NCBI GenBank assembly: GCA_016125095.1
Contig: WGMK01000018.1
Location: forward strand, 124,001-188,000
Direction: 5' to 3'
Length of the DNA: 64,000 nt
Source: Candidatus Hydrogenedens sp.
Lineage (GTDB): Bacteria > Hydrogenedentota > Hydrogenedentia > Hydrogenedentales > JAEUWI01
Every line of letters starts with the position of its first letter. The stretch's first letter is position 1. Of this stretch, positions 16,521-25,413 are shown in pieces. The notes beneath the pieces are model-generated. The model did no database searches. It was given only the letters and a program-made list of their open reading frames with translations, and had not been told where the DNA came from. A program made the translations under genes and the position numbers.

Positions 16521-19139
16521 ATGAGACTCGACAAACTGACGATAAAGGCCCAGGAGGCGCTGTCGGAGGCGATGAGCCTGGCGAGCGAAGCCGGGCATCC
16601 GGAAATCATGGGCGTGCACATGCTGCTGGCGCTGGTGCGTCAGGAGGGCGGTGCCGTCAATAGCGTATTGCAGCGGCTGGGCGTGCCGGCGGAGCAGGTG
16701 GCTTCGCAGGCCGAACAGGCGCTGAACTCGCTGCCGCGGGTATCGGGCGCGCAAGGCTCGCCCGGACTCGGCCGCGAGGGCCAGAACATTCTCGACGCCG
16801 GCTGGAAGGTCGCGCAGCAGCTCAAGGACGAATACCTCAGCACGGAACACGTGCTGCTGGGCATCGTGAAATCGGGCGCGGGCAAGGCCGCGGAAATCCT
16901 GAAGCGCCTCGGCGTGCAGGAAGCCGCCGTGCTGCAGGCCCTGCAGTCGGTGCGCGGCTCGCAGCGCGTGACCGACCCGAACGCCGAAGCGACGTACGAC
17001 GCCCTGGAGAAATACAGCCGCGACCTGACCCAGCTCGCGCGCGCCGGAAAACTCGACCCGGTTATCGGCCGGGACGAGGAAGTGCGCCGCTGCATCCAGG
17101 TGCTGTCGCGCCGCACGAAGAACAACCCCGTACTTATCGGCGAGCCGGGCGTGGGCAAGACCGCTATCGTGGAGGGCCTGGCCCAGCGCATCGTGTCGGG
17201 CGACGTGCCCGACAGCCTGAAGAACAAGCGCGTGGCCACGCTCGACCTGGCCTCGATGGTGGCGGGCGCGAAGTACCGCGGCGAGTTCGAAGAGCGGCTG
17301 AAAGCCCTGCTTAACGCCGTGACCGAGGCCGAGGGCAAGATCATCCTGTTTATCGACGAGATGCACACGATTGTGGGCGCGGGTGCGTCGGAAGGCGCGA
17401 TGGACGCGTCGAACATGCTCAAGCCGGCGCTGGCGCGCGGGCAGCTGCACTGCATCGGCGCGACCACGCTCGACGAATACAAGAAGCACATCGAGAAGGA
17501 CCCGGCGCTCGAGCGGCGGTTCCAGCCGGTGTACGTGGCCGAGCCGGACGTGGAGAGCACCATCGCCATCCTGCGCGGCCTGAAAGAGAAATACGAAGTG
17601 CACCACGGCGTGCGGATTCAGGACGCGGCGGTGGTGGCGGCGGCCACGCTGAGCCACCGCTACATCGCGGACCGCTTCCTGCCGGACAAGGCCATCGACC
17701 TCATCGACGAGGCGGCGTCGCGTTTGCGCATCGAAATCGAGAGCATGCCGTATGAAATCGACGTGCTGGACCGGCGCATCCGCCAGCTCGAAATCGAGCA
17801 CCTGGCCCTGAAGAAGGAAAAGGACAAGGCGGGCGTGGAACGCCGTGCGGCCATCGAGGCGGACATCGCCAACCTGCGCGAGGAATTCAACGCGAAGAAG
17901 GCGCAGTGGCAGGCCGAGAAGGAAGTGCTGGACGACATCCGCGCCGTACAGACGCAAATCGACGACGCCAGGCGCGAAGAGGAAATCGCCGAGCGCCAGG
18001 GCGACCTGGGCAAGGTGGCCGAAATCCGCTACGGCAAGATTGGCGAATTGCAGAAGAAGTTGCAGGCCGAGAACGAGCGCCTCAAAGAGGTGCAGAAGCA
18101 CGGCAGTTTCCTGAGCGAAGAGGTGACCGAGGAGCAGATCTCCAAGGTGGTTTCGAAGTGGACCGGCATCCCCGTGGACAAGCTCATGGAAGGCGAAATG
18201 CAGCGGCTTCTGCAGTTGGAGCAGCGGCTTGGCGAACGCGTGGTGGGACAGGAAGACGGCATCCGCGTGGTGGCCGACGCCGTACGCCGTGCGCGCGCCG
18301 GGCTGAAAGACCCCGCGCGCCCCATCGGCTCGTTCATCTTCCTCGGCCCGACGGGCGTGGGTAAGACCGAGCTGGCGCGCTCCATTGCCGAGCTGCTGTT
18401 TGACGACGAGCACGCCATGGTGCGCATTGACATGAGCGAGTATATGGAGAAGCACGCGGTATCGCGGCTCATCGGCGCGCCTCCGGGCTACGTCGGCCAC
18501 GAGGAAGGCGGACAGCTGACCGAGGCCGTGCGCCGGCGCCCGTACAGCGTGATTCTCTTCGACGAAATCGAGAAGGCGCATCCGGATGTGTTCAACGTGC
18601 TGCTGCAGCTGCTCGACGACGGCCGCCTGACGGACAGCCAGGGCCGGACGGTCGACTTCCGCAACACGGTGGTGATTATGACCTCGAACCTGGGCAGCGA
18701 AATCTTCAACGAGACCGGGCTGCCCGCGCGGGAAAAGGAAGCCGCGGTGCGCGACGCCGTGCGCCGGCACTTCCGTCCCGAGTTCGTGAACCGTATCGAC
18801 GACGTGGTGGTGTTCCACGCGCTCAGCCGCGAGCACATCCACGACATCGTGACCGTGCAGTTGAATCAGTTGAAGAAGCGGCTGGCCGAACGCAGCCTGA
18901 CGCTCGAGCTCACGGAGTCCGCCAAGGACCTGCTGGCCGAGCGCGGCTACGACCCGGTGTACGGCGCGCGTCCGCTCAAGCGCGAAATCCAGCGGCTCGT
19001 GCTCGACCCGCTCGCGATGGAAATCCTGAACGGCCGCGTGCCCGACGGAGCCCGCGTGACAGCCGACCGCGACGGAGACAGCGACGCGCTGGCCTTCCGC
19101 GTGCAGGCCGAGCCGTTGCCCGCCGCACAGGCCGCATAA
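16521..19139 (+). CDS. clpB: ATP-dependent chaperone ClpB
   Basis: 872 residues, full ClpB length. Order of domains: Clp N-terminal repeats (1-150), AAA-1 with Walker A GEPGVGKT (207-214) and Walker B-type ILFIDEMHT, the coiled-coil middle domain (about 410-530, heptad-rich EKDKAGVERR through LKEVQKHG), AAA-2 with GPTGVGKT (609-616) and VILFDEIEKAH, and a C-terminal small domain ending in an Ala/Gln tail. ClpB is the hexameric disaggregase that works with DnaK. The presence of the M-domain separates it from ClpA and ClpC. The ATG at 16521 has GGAGAGG upstream. The 233 bases upstream contain no CIRCE box and no clear heat-shock promoter. Confidence 0.97.
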   Translation: MRLDKLTIKAQEALSEAMSLASEAGHPEIMGVHMLLALVRQEGGAVNSVLQRLGVPAEQVASQAEQALNSLPRVSGAQGSPGLGREGQNILDAGWKVAQQLKDEYLSTEHVLLGIVKSGAGKAAEILKRLGVQEAAVLQALQSVRGSQRVTDPNAEATYDALEKYSRDLTQLARAGKLDPVIGRDEEVRRCIQVLSRRTKNNPVLIGEPGVGKTAIVEGLAQRIVSGDVPDSLKNKRVATLDLASMVAGAKYRGEFEERLKALLNAVTEAEGKIILFIDEMHTIVGAGASEGAMDASNMLKPALARGQLHCIGATTLDEYKKHIEKDPALERRFQPVYVAEPDVESTIAILRGLKEKYEVHHGVRIQDAAVVAAATLSHRYIADRFLPDKAIDLIDEAASRLRIEIESMPYEIDVLDRRIRQLEIEHLALKKEKDKAGVERRAAIEADIANLREEFNAKKAQWQAEKEVLDDIRAVQTQIDDARREEEIAERQGDLGKVAEIRYGKIGELQKKLQAENERLKEVQKHGSFLSEEVTEEQISKVVSKWTGIPVDKLMEGEMQRLLQLEQRLGERVVGQEDGIRVVADAVRRARAGLKDPARPIGSFIFLGPTGVGKTELARSIAELLFDDEHAMVRIDMSEYMEKHAVSRLIGAPPGYVGHEEGGQLTEAVRRRPYSVILFDEIEKAHPDVFNVLLQLLDDGRLTDSQGRTVDFRNTVVIMTSNLGSEIFNETGLPAREKEAAVRDAVRRHFRPEFVNRIDDVVVFHALSREHIHDIVTVQLNQLKKRLAERSLTLELTESAKDLLAERGYDPVYGARPLKREIQRLVLDPLAMEILNGRVPDGARVTADRDGDSDALAFRVQAEPLPAAQAA

Positions 19140-19197
19140 AGTAGCTCCCTCCCGCCGGGGACCTTCCCCTCCCTTGGTCCCCGGGGGTCCTCTCCTC

Positions 19198-19228
19198 CCC
19201 CGCCGGGTGCATTCAGCGCCCGGCGGGG
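19198..19228 (+). terminator. Hairpin, probable terminator after clpB
   Basis: Perfect 10-bp arms CCCCGCCGGG and CCCGGCGGGG around an 11-base loop, 58 bases after the clpB stop. Only a weak T-rich tail follows (TGAGTTCTTG), so termination may be partial or Rho-assisted. A smaller GGGGACC/GGTCCCC stem lies just upstream (19157-19182). Confidence 0.45.
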
Positions 19229-19240
19229 TGTGAGTTCTTG

Positions 19241-19320
19241 ATGGGACCAATGCGACTCATGGGACCAATGAGTAAGAGTCTGATCCCTCCTATGGGTCCC
19301 ATCAGTCCCATAGGTCCCAT
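19241..19320. repeat. TGGGACC-family intergenic repeat block A
   Basis: Two direct copies of ATGGGACCAATG (19241-19252 and 19259-19270) are followed, after a 20-base spacer, by inverted units TATGGGTCCCAT, CAGTCCCAT and AGGTCCCAT up to 19320. The two sides can pair into a long imperfect hairpin. The block lies between clpB and the next gene. Short reading frames across it give only MGPMGP/GPIGPI peptides and are not real genes. Confidence 0.8.
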
Positions 19321-19385
19321 CAAATCCTCCGGAAATGCTACGCTCTCTCCGCTGCGAAGTTGTCCGTCTTCCCAAGGAGAGCCCC

Positions 19386-21695
19386 ATGCGTCTGATTTGC
19401 CTGTGCCTTGCCGTGCTTTGCGCCGCCGCCCACGCCGAAGAGCACCTCTGGAAACCCGCCGTGGACGCTGTATACCTGCAGGAGATCGGGCACCAGATTC
19501 CGACTGACGCGCCCATCGACGCCCTCGCCGCAATCAATGGCACCATGTACGCTGTCCAGGCAGGGGCGCTCTACACGGTGGGCGAGACTGCACTGACTCC
19601 GGTGGCCGGCGCGCCAAGCGGCATCCGCGTATGGAAGGAAGCAGGCGGCGCATTATGGGCCGCAGCCGACGGGGGCGTCTACCGCTTCGATGGCCAGGCC
19701 TGGACCAACGTATCGGACCTGGCGATGATCGACTTCCGCGTGCATCGCGGCGTGGTGCATGCCGCCACGCGGGATCGCCTCTATCGATTCGAAGACGGGG
19801 CCTTCGTGGACATCGAACCGGCGGACGGCTGGCTGACTACCGACACCACGAACGTGATGGAAGACGGCACGCAGGTGCTGCCGAACCCCGTACGGCTCGG
19901 GCCCATCGCGCACTTCGCCTCCTACCTCGATACGCTCTACGTGCTGAGCCCCAGCGGACAGCTCGCGCTGATCGAAGACCGCTTGTTCAACGAATACAGC
20001 ATCGACTGGGGCGCCTTTCCTTCCGATGTAATTCACGACCTCGTGCCCTATGGCAGCGGCCTGTATTTCCCCACCGGCAAAGGGCTGTCGGTGCTGCGGG
20101 GCATGGCACTCACTACCTGGACGGGTGCCGAGGGCCTGCCTTCCGAAGCGACCACCTGCGTGGCGCCCGGCTTCGATGGCGACCTCTGGATAGGCACGAC
20201 GACCGGGGCGATCCGGCGCACGCGCGAGGGCGAATGGCAATACTTCGGCGCGCACCACTGGCTGCCGGGCGACGGCGTGCGCGCTATCGCCACCGCGGGC
20301 CAGACGGTCTACGTGGGTACGGATGCGGGCCTCGGCGTGTTGCGCTACGAACCCTACACGCTCCGCAAGAAGGCCGACCATTTCGAACAGCAGCTGGCGA
20401 TGCGCGGCCACCTTCGCATGGGTTTCATCCACAAGCTCTGGTGGAGCGACGAGTACAAGCAATGGATACGCGAGATTAGCGATAACGACGGCGGCAACAC
20501 CGCGCAGTACTTGTCGGCCATGTCCTACAAATACGCTGCGACGGGCGACCGCGCCGCGCGTGACGCTGCGGTGGACGCCTTCACCGCGATGGTGTGGCTG
20601 GAGAAGATCGCCCCGTCGCGCGGCTTCTTCGCGCGGGCCGTGTGGAACGACGAAGGCGACCTCGGTCAGCGCTCGACTGGCGGGAGCGGCGGCCTGCCCG
20701 CCAAGTGGTACCAGACGGACGACGGCGAGTGGTGGTGGAAGGGCGACACCTCGAGCGACGAGGTGAACGCCCACTACGGTGCGGTATCGCTGTTCTACGA
20801 GCTGGCGGCCAAAGGCGACGAGAAGACCCGGGCCATGCAGCATCTCGCGCGCATCACCGACCACATCGTCGAGAACGGCTGGATCCTGCGCGACATGGAC
20901 GGCGGCCCGACGCGCTGGGGACGCTGGAACCCGGAATACCTGCAGCGGCCCTACGGCTTCGAGTCGCGCGGCCTGAACGGCATGGAAGCGCAGTGCTACG
21001 TATGGACCGCCTACGGCATGACCGGCGACGCCAAGTACAAAGACGCCCTAAGCCAGTTGCTGGAATGGAATTACCACCGCAGCACCGTGCGCGAGAAGTA
21101 CACCTTTCCGCCGGAATCCGTGGTGACCTGGGACGACGAGTTGGCCTTCCGCGCGTTCCAGCCGCTCTTGCGTTACACCGACGATCCCGACCTGCGCGCG
21201 ATCTATCTGCGCGCCCTGGCGCGGCATTGGGAAGCCCTGCGCATGCAGAAGATTCCCTTCTTCAATTACCTCTACGGCGCGATGACCGGCAACGACTGCG
21301 AGACCGAGCAAGCGGCGAAGCATCTGCGCGATTGGAACCTGGACACGGTGAATTACGACTATCGGAACATGCACCGCGACGACCTGCGCTATCCGGAGCC
21401 GGGCTATACGCCCTACGCCAGCGGCACGCGGGGATTATCGCCGCGCGAGACCACGGCGATGTGGGGCAGCCGCACGGCGCTGGAATACAACGGCGGGGGC
21501 GGGGGCGGCAGCATCACCCCGGCCATCGGCTGGCTGGAAGACTACTGGATGGGCCGCTACTACGGATTCATCACCGAGCCGCAGACCAAGGACCACAAGC
21601 TGCTGGAGGCGGAAATCCCCGCGGGGAGCCTCGAAGGCGCTGCGGCCTACGCCGGACCCGAACGGCCGGAGGGCATTCTCGAACTCGTGGACTAA
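19386..21695 (+). CDS. Secreted two-domain protein: propeller plus alpha/alpha toroid
   Basis: 769 residues, signal peptide MRLICLCLAVLCAAAHA. Residues 30-340 hold repeats such as GALWAAADGGVYRFDG, GDLWIGTTTGAIRRTREG and TVYVGTDAGLGVLRYE, the 'two-component regulator propeller' pattern. Residues 350-740 are helical with GNTAQYLSAMSYKYAATGD, NAHYGAVSLFYELAAKGDE and AQCYVWTAYGMTGDAKY, which fit an (alpha/alpha) toroid of the kind found in glycosidases and lyases. No catalytic residues can be assigned. The ATG at 19386 has AAGGAGAG upstream. It overlaps the convergent gene by four bases. Function unknown; polysaccharide handling is a guess. Confidence 0.75.
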   Translation: MRLICLCLAVLCAAAHAEEHLWKPAVDAVYLQEIGHQIPTDAPIDALAAINGTMYAVQAGALYTVGETALTPVAGAPSGIRVWKEAGGALWAAADGGVYRFDGQAWTNVSDLAMIDFRVHRGVVHAATRDRLYRFEDGAFVDIEPADGWLTTDTTNVMEDGTQVLPNPVRLGPIAHFASYLDTLYVLSPSGQLALIEDRLFNEYSIDWGAFPSDVIHDLVPYGSGLYFPTGKGLSVLRGMALTTWTGAEGLPSEATTCVAPGFDGDLWIGTTTGAIRRTREGEWQYFGAHHWLPGDGVRAIATAGQTVYVGTDAGLGVLRYEPYTLRKKADHFEQQLAMRGHLRMGFIHKLWWSDEYKQWIREISDNDGGNTAQYLSAMSYKYAATGDRAARDAAVDAFTAMVWLEKIAPSRGFFARAVWNDEGDLGQRSTGGSGGLPAKWYQTDDGEWWWKGDTSSDEVNAHYGAVSLFYELAAKGDEKTRAMQHLARITDHIVENGWILRDMDGGPTRWGRWNPEYLQRPYGFESRGLNGMEAQCYVWTAYGMTGDAKYKDALSQLLEWNYHRSTVREKYTFPPESVVTWDDELAFRAFQPLLRYTDDPDLRAIYLRALARHWEALRMQKIPFFNYLYGAMTGNDCETEQAAKHLRDWNLDTVNYDYRNMHRDDLRYPEPGYTPYASGTRGLSPRETTAMWGSRTALEYNGGGGGGSITPAIGWLEDYWMGRYYGFITEPQTKDHKLLEAEIPAGSLEGAAAYAGPERPEGILELVD

Positions 21696-22048
21696 TCCCC
21701 CGAGACGCCCTCGAACTTGTCCTCATCGTGCTTGAAGAGCACGTTGAACGAGGTCAGGCTGCCGTAGCACCGCGTCACATACATCTGCAGTTCCGCGCGC
21801 TCCTCGGCCGTCAGGTTCTTGTTGTTGTTCAGCTTCTGCTCCAGCACGCGCAGTTTTTCCCGCACCGAGGTGACCTTCTTCCAGAACACCTCGATGGGCA
21901 TTTCCTTCGGCTTGAGCGAGCGGTCGGCCGGTTGCAGCAGCAGCCTGCCGTTCTTGTAGCGGGGCGCAATCTCGAGGCGGCCCGCCGCCATTTCTTCCTC
22001 GAGCGCTTCCTTCACCGCAGCCTTGATGGTGTGCCAAGTCACTTCCAT
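21692..22048 (-). CDS. Small coiled-coil protein of unknown function
   Basis: 118 residues starting at an ATG with AGGAGG eight bases upstream. It is charged and mostly helical: an N-terminal helix (IKAAVKEALEEEMAAGRLE), a basic strand-rich middle (RYKNGRLLLQPADRSLKPKEM) and a long coiled-coil-like helix (VREKLRVLEQKLNNNKNLTAEER). There is no signal or membrane segment. It follows the small gene at 22116-22448 by 67 bases on the same strand and may share its transcript. No family recognised. Confidence 0.65.
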   Translation of the reverse strand: MEVTWHTIKAAVKEALEEEMAAGRLEIAPRYKNGRLLLQPADRSLKPKEMPIEVFWKKVTSVREKLRVLEQKLNNNKNLTAEERAELQMYVTRCYGSLTSFNVLFKHDEDKFEGVSGD

Positions 22049-22115
22049 GGATGTACTCCTCCTGTCCGGGGCGCGGCAGCGTATCGCAGCGCGCGGCCCG
22101 GTATCCACCTCCGCC

Positions 22116-22448
22116 TCAGCCTTCGCCCATCTCGCCGATGAAGCAGTCGCGCGAGCCGTCCACCACCACCTGAATCTGCTGGCCCTCGGTGGTGATGCGG
22201 ATGCTGTCCAGGCTGAAATTGTCCGGCAGCACCCGGATGCTTTCCACGTTCTCCCGCGGAATCACCACGGGCGCGGCCGTCTTGGATATCTGAACGCCAT
22301 CGCTCACATGGCGGGCTAGCATGAGCTCCTTGCCGTCCACCACGAGCCAGTTATCGGAGAACGCCGTACACTTGCCGATGTAGGAAATCGGCCGTTGCTC
22401 CGCGAAGCGCTTCTGCAGTTTCACCCGCACCATACGGTCTTTCAGCAT
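22116..22448 (-). CDS. Small beta-rich cytoplasmic protein
   Basis: 110 residues (MLKDRMVRVKLQKRFAE). Alternating strands such as ISYIGKCTAFSDNWLVVDG, PVVIPRENVESIRVLP and IRITTEGQQIQVVVDG suggest a small Sm-like or SH3-like barrel, but I cannot match a family. I chose the ATG at 22448 because GAGGG is upstream; an ATG five codons earlier has no ribosome-binding site. It is divergent from the TPR protein at 22554. Confidence 0.6.
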   Translation of the reverse strand: MLKDRMVRVKLQKRFAEQRPISYIGKCTAFSDNWLVVDGKELMLARHVSDGVQISKTAAPVVIPRENVESIRVLPDNFSLDSIRITTEGQQIQVVVDGSRDCFIGEMGEG

Positions 22449-22518
22449 AACGTGTGCCCTCATTCAGTTCGGCTGCCGCCGCAATCGAGTATAGCACACC
22501 GGCGCGGGGGCCGCCCCG

Positions 22519-22547
22519 TTGCCCCGGCGCGGCGCGTGTCCTACAAT
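22519..22547 (+). promoter_or_regulatory. Sigma-70 promoter giving a near-leaderless transcript
   Basis: TTGCCC (22519-22524) and TACAAT (22542-22547) are 17 bases apart. The -10 ends only six bases before the ATG at 22554, and no Shine-Dalgarno lies between, so the mRNA is predicted to start at or next to the ATG. Confidence 0.55.
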
Positions 22548-22553
22548 GCCGTC

Positions 22554-23507
22554 ATGAGCAAGAAGGCATCGCAAGAACAGTGGATCATCATCGTTGTGCT
22601 GGTCGTGGCGCTGGTCGTCGCCATCGGCGTGGCCACCTTCCTCGGCACGAACAAGGAGGGGGGGCCGTCCGGCCTGACCTCGGGCAAGCGATTCACCGCC
22701 AAGCCGGGCACCAGCCGCGACAATGCCGTGGCGCTCTCCAGCCGTAACCGGGGCTTCATGGGCGGCGGCAGCGGCTCCTCGTCCAGCGGCACAGGGAGCG
22801 ACGAGGCCGACGGCGAGGAAGCCCCCCCGCCCAGGACCGATTCCAAGCCGCTCCGGGTGCGCAGCCTCTCCGGGGTCGAGGAGGAAGCGGAGCTTACCGA
22901 TACCGAGCGCATGATCCGCGAGGCCGAGAACACGCTTTCGCCCAACGACGGGCTGACCAAGCTGCGCGAGGCGCTGGATTCAGCCCCGTCTGACGAGGAC
23001 CGCGCGGCTATCTACACGGCCATGGCAGGGCTAGCGGCCCAGCTCGATCCGCCCGATACCGCCTATGCCGACCAGATGTTCGACCTGGCGCGGTCGCATG
23101 CCCGCACGCCCGAGGCCCGCGGCAAGGTCGCGCGCGCGGAGACGAGCGCCCTGATTCAGCGTGGCGCCTGGGCCCTGGCGGCGCAGCGCGCGCAGGAAGC
23201 GCTGGCGTCGGGCGCGGGGCCGGCCCTCGATACGGCCGCGCTTCAGAATGTGCTTGGTTTGGTTGCGGAACACAACGGCGACGGCGCCGCCGCGCGCGCC
23301 GCCTATGAGGCCGCCTTCGACGCCGCGCGCAAGGCCACCGACGGCGGCAAGGAACGCGAAATGCTGATGCGTCACGCCGGCATGATGCTGGCGCAGACCT
23401 ACCGCGCGGCAGGCAATACCGAGGCTGCCGTCGCCACGGCGGAAACCCTCAATCGCGAGCTGGCCATGCCGTCCACCGGCCCCGAAATGGAGGTTGTTGT
23501 CGAATAG
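22554..23507 (+). CDS. Membrane-anchored TPR-like protein
   Basis: 317 residues. One N-terminal transmembrane helix (WIIIVVLVVALVVAIGVATFL, about 10-30) is followed by a disordered Gly/Ser/Glu/Pro-rich linker (to about residue 105) and helical repeats (about 115-310) with TPR-like units such as AALQNVLGLVAEHNGDGAAA and AQTYRAAGNTEAAVATAETL. It probably faces the periplasm and mediates protein contacts. It lies directly behind a leaderless-type promoter and upstream of the acyltransferase, which has its own promoter. No enzymatic motif. Confidence 0.72.
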   Translation: MSKKASQEQWIIIVVLVVALVVAIGVATFLGTNKEGGPSGLTSGKRFTAKPGTSRDNAVALSSRNRGFMGGGSGSSSSGTGSDEADGEEAPPPRTDSKPLRVRSLSGVEEEAELTDTERMIREAENTLSPNDGLTKLREALDSAPSDEDRAAIYTAMAGLAAQLDPPDTAYADQMFDLARSHARTPEARGKVARAETSALIQRGAWALAAQRAQEALASGAGPALDTAALQNVLGLVAEHNGDGAAARAAYEAAFDAARKATDGGKEREMLMRHAGMMLAQTYRAAGNTEAAVATAETLNRELAMPSTGPEMEVVVE

Positions 23508-23522
23508 GGCGGCAATCACTGT

Positions 23523-23551
23523 TTGACATCTAACAATCCAAATGCTATGAT
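23523..23551 (+). promoter_or_regulatory. Strong sigma-70 promoter for the acyltransferase gene
   Basis: Perfect TTGACA (23523-23528), a 17-base spacer and TATGAT (23546-23551, five of six). The ATG at 23590 is 38 bases downstream, with GGGAG in the leader. This is the best sigma-70 match in the window. Confidence 0.8.
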
Positions 23552-23589
23552 TCGGGCTGCAACGTACGTTCTTGGGAGTGCGACCAGCC

Positions 23590-24255
23590 ATGCAGACCGT
23601 TATCCGATCCGATTACAGCGACACCACCGTAAAGATTGCGCGCTGGCTGTTAAAAGTGCTGAAGTGGGATTGCGTGGGGGAGCGTCCGACGTGCAAGCAG
23701 GCGGTCATTACCACCTATCCCCACGTGGCCAATATGGACTTGTTCTATGCGCTGATGAGCGCCTTCGCCCTGCGGATACCGGTGGTCTACATGATGAAGA
23801 AGGAGTGGTTCTTCTGGCCGCTGGGTCCCATCTTCAAGTGGCTGGGCGGAATCCCGATCGACCGTAGCCGCTCGAACAACGTGGTCGACCAGATGATCAA
23901 GTGGTTCGACGCGCATGAGACGCTCTACGTGATCTGCCCGCCCGAGGGCACCCGCAAGAACGTGAAGTACTGGAAGATGGGCTTTTACTTCATCGCCGTG
24001 GGCGCCAAGGTGCCCGTATTGCCGGCCTTCTGCGATTACTACAACCGCCGCTCCGGCGTGACCGAGCCCATCGAGATGACCGGCGACCTCAAGGTCGATT
24101 ACGAAAACATCAAGTCGCACTACGTGAAAGAAGTGGGGCGCTGCGGGGAGATCGATCCCAAGTACTTCGAAAAGGACGCCATCATGGTCAAGCCGCGCGA
24201 GCCGCGCCGCGACAATGCGATGAACGCGCCGACCGGCTCGGGCAGCCCGGCCTGA
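23590..24255 (+). CDS. Lysophospholipid acyltransferase (PlsC-like)
   Basis: 221 residues. The family's HX4D catalytic motif is HVANMD (His45-Asp50), and the acyl-acceptor motif is PEGTR (118-122). IPIDR (89-92) matches block II. PlsC-type enzymes transfer a fatty acyl chain to lysophosphatidate or related acceptors at the inner membrane. The protein is shorter than classical PlsC and has weak hydrophobic segments (RWLLKVLKW and LGPIFKWLGGIP) rather than clear membrane helices, so the acceptor is uncertain. The ATG at 23590 has GGGAG ten bases upstream. It ends one base before the convergent thioesterase. Confidence 0.82.
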   Translation: MQTVIRSDYSDTTVKIARWLLKVLKWDCVGERPTCKQAVITTYPHVANMDLFYALMSAFALRIPVVYMMKKEWFFWPLGPIFKWLGGIPIDRSRSNNVVDQMIKWFDAHETLYVICPPEGTRKNVKYWKMGFYFIAVGAKVPVLPAFCDYYNRRSGVTEPIEMTGDLKVDYENIKSHYVKEVGRCGEIDPKYFEKDAIMVKPREPRRDNAMNAPTGSGSPA

Positions 24256-24256
24256 T

Positions 24257-24685
24257 TCAGCCCCGCTCTTTCTCCGGGGGGATGGAGTAGGTCAGCGTGG
24301 CGTGGGCCACGGGACGGTCGTCGCCTTCGCTGAACAGCGTTACTTCGCCCACGGCCAGGCGGCTGCCCAGCTTGAGCATCTTGCCCTGCGCAATCATGTC
24401 GGCCGGTTTGGGCTTGCGCAGGAAATTGATGTTGAGGTTGGTGGTCACCGCGAGCGCAACCGGCCCAATCTGCGCCAGCGTCATCAGGTACATCGCCGTG
24501 TCGCAGAGCATCATCTGCGAGGGCCCCGAAATGGTGCCGCCGGGGCGCAGGTGATCCTCGTGGTAGGGCAGCCGCATGGTGATGCTGTGCTCGTCTACCT
24601 GCTCGACCGCCAGCCCGCTCTTGTCCACGCTGGGAAAGTGCGACCGCAGAAACGCGATCAGGTCTTCGGCATTCATCTTCAGCAT
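24257..24685 (-). CDS. PaaI-like hotdog thioesterase
   Basis: 142 residues, a single hotdog domain. The central helix region LRPGGTISGPSQMMLCDTAM followed by YLMTLAQIG matches the PaaI/YdiI-like acyl-CoA thioesterase pattern, with the GG-x-S/T and the acidic residue in LCDTA near the usual catalytic position; TTNLNINFLRKP is the expected following strand. It probably hydrolyses an acyl-CoA thioester; the chain is unknown. GGGAGA lies eight bases before the ATG. It sits on the minus strand just downstream of the lipoprotein and ABC transporter genes, with which it may be transcribed. Confidence 0.85.
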   Translation of the reverse strand: MLKMNAEDLIAFLRSHFPSVDKSGLAVEQVDEHSITMRLPYHEDHLRPGGTISGPSQMMLCDTAMYLMTLAQIGPVALAVTTNLNINFLRKPKPADMIAQGKMLKLGSRLAVGEVTLFSEGDDRPVAHATLTYSIPPEKERG

Positions 24686-24708
24686 CGTGTGTTCTCCCAA
24701 GCGGTCGG

Positions 24709-25413
24709 CTATTGCAGCGTGAGCGCTCCCAAATCCGGCGCGCTCCCGGGGGCCAGGTCGACATCCGGCACCTCGAGCCGCCGCCCGTCCTCCGTCTTGA
24801 TACGCAGGGTATACCGTCCGGGCGGCACGCTGTCCAGCCGGAGGCGCCCTAGGGCGTCCGTCGCGCCCCGGGCCGGCCACCACGGCCCCGCCGTCGGGTG
24901 TATCAGCAGCACCCCGGCGGATTCCCCGGCGATGGGCGCGCCGTCGGGGCCGTTCAGCGTGGCTTCTAGCGGCACGCCGCGCACCATCTGCACCCGCAAT
25001 ACGTCCGTCTGTCCGCCCTCGCCGGGCAGCAGGTCGTAGAAGTTGGTGGCAAAGTAGGCCATCTCCGGATCCCACGCGCGGAGGTAGAGGTGTGCGTCAT
25101 TGGGCGCGGATACCGAGCCATGACCCGCGGCATCGGTCGGCGCGCCCACCGACAGCGGCTCGTCGAAGGCGTTGGACTGGGTGGTCACGATGGGCAGCAT
25201 GCCGGGCAGCGGGTTGCCTTCCAGGTCCACCACCTCGATGCGGGCGATCAGGACCGGCTGCGCCTTGGGCTGCGTCGGTGGCGCGGGCGGGGGAGTCGGG
25301 GTTTCGGCCACGGGCGTCGAAGCGGGTGCGGGCGCAGGCGGAACGGTCGAACCCCCGCAGCCCTGCAGCGCGAGCAGCGCGGCGGCCGTCATCAGGCGCC
25401 GCGCGAACCTCAT
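24709..25413 (-). CDS. Lipoprotein with Pro-rich linker and Ig-like regulatory domain
   Basis: 234 residues. The signal ends in a lipobox (LALQGC, Cys19). A long Pro/Ala/Thr linker (about 22-53) leads to two beta-sandwich units: RIEVVDLEGNPLPGM and VPLEATLNGPDGAPIAGESA, the latter continuing into DALGRLRLDSVPPGRYTLRI, the signature of carboxypeptidase-regulatory-like (CarboxypepD_reg) domains. It is likely an envelope protein that binds other proteins or sugars. Its ATG overlaps the ABC transporter stop by four bases (ATGA), so it is translationally coupled to the exporter and could be its partner or cargo. Confidence 0.78.
   Translation of the reverse strand: MRFARRLMTAAALLALQGCGGSTVPPAPAPASTPVAETPTPPPAPPTQPKAQPVLIARIEVVDLEGNPLPGMLPIVTTQSNAFDEPLSVGAPTDAAGHGSVSAPNDAHLYLRAWDPEMAYFATNFYDLLPGEGGQTDVLRVQMVRGVPLEATLNGPDGAPIAGESAGVLLIHPTAGPWWPARGATDALGRLRLDSVPPGRYTLRIKTEDGRRLEVPDVDLAPGSAPDLGALTLQ

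Noticed and set aside
16494..19250. Very long open frame antisense to clpB
   Set aside because: The plus strand is a perfect ClpB. The antisense frame is low-complexity (His/Arg/Leu/Val) as expected from GC-rich shadowing.
19238..19507. Open frame with MGPMRLMGPM-type repeats
   Set aside because: It is a translation of the TGGGACC repeat block and continues out of frame into the next gene; no ribosome-binding site and no conserved domain.
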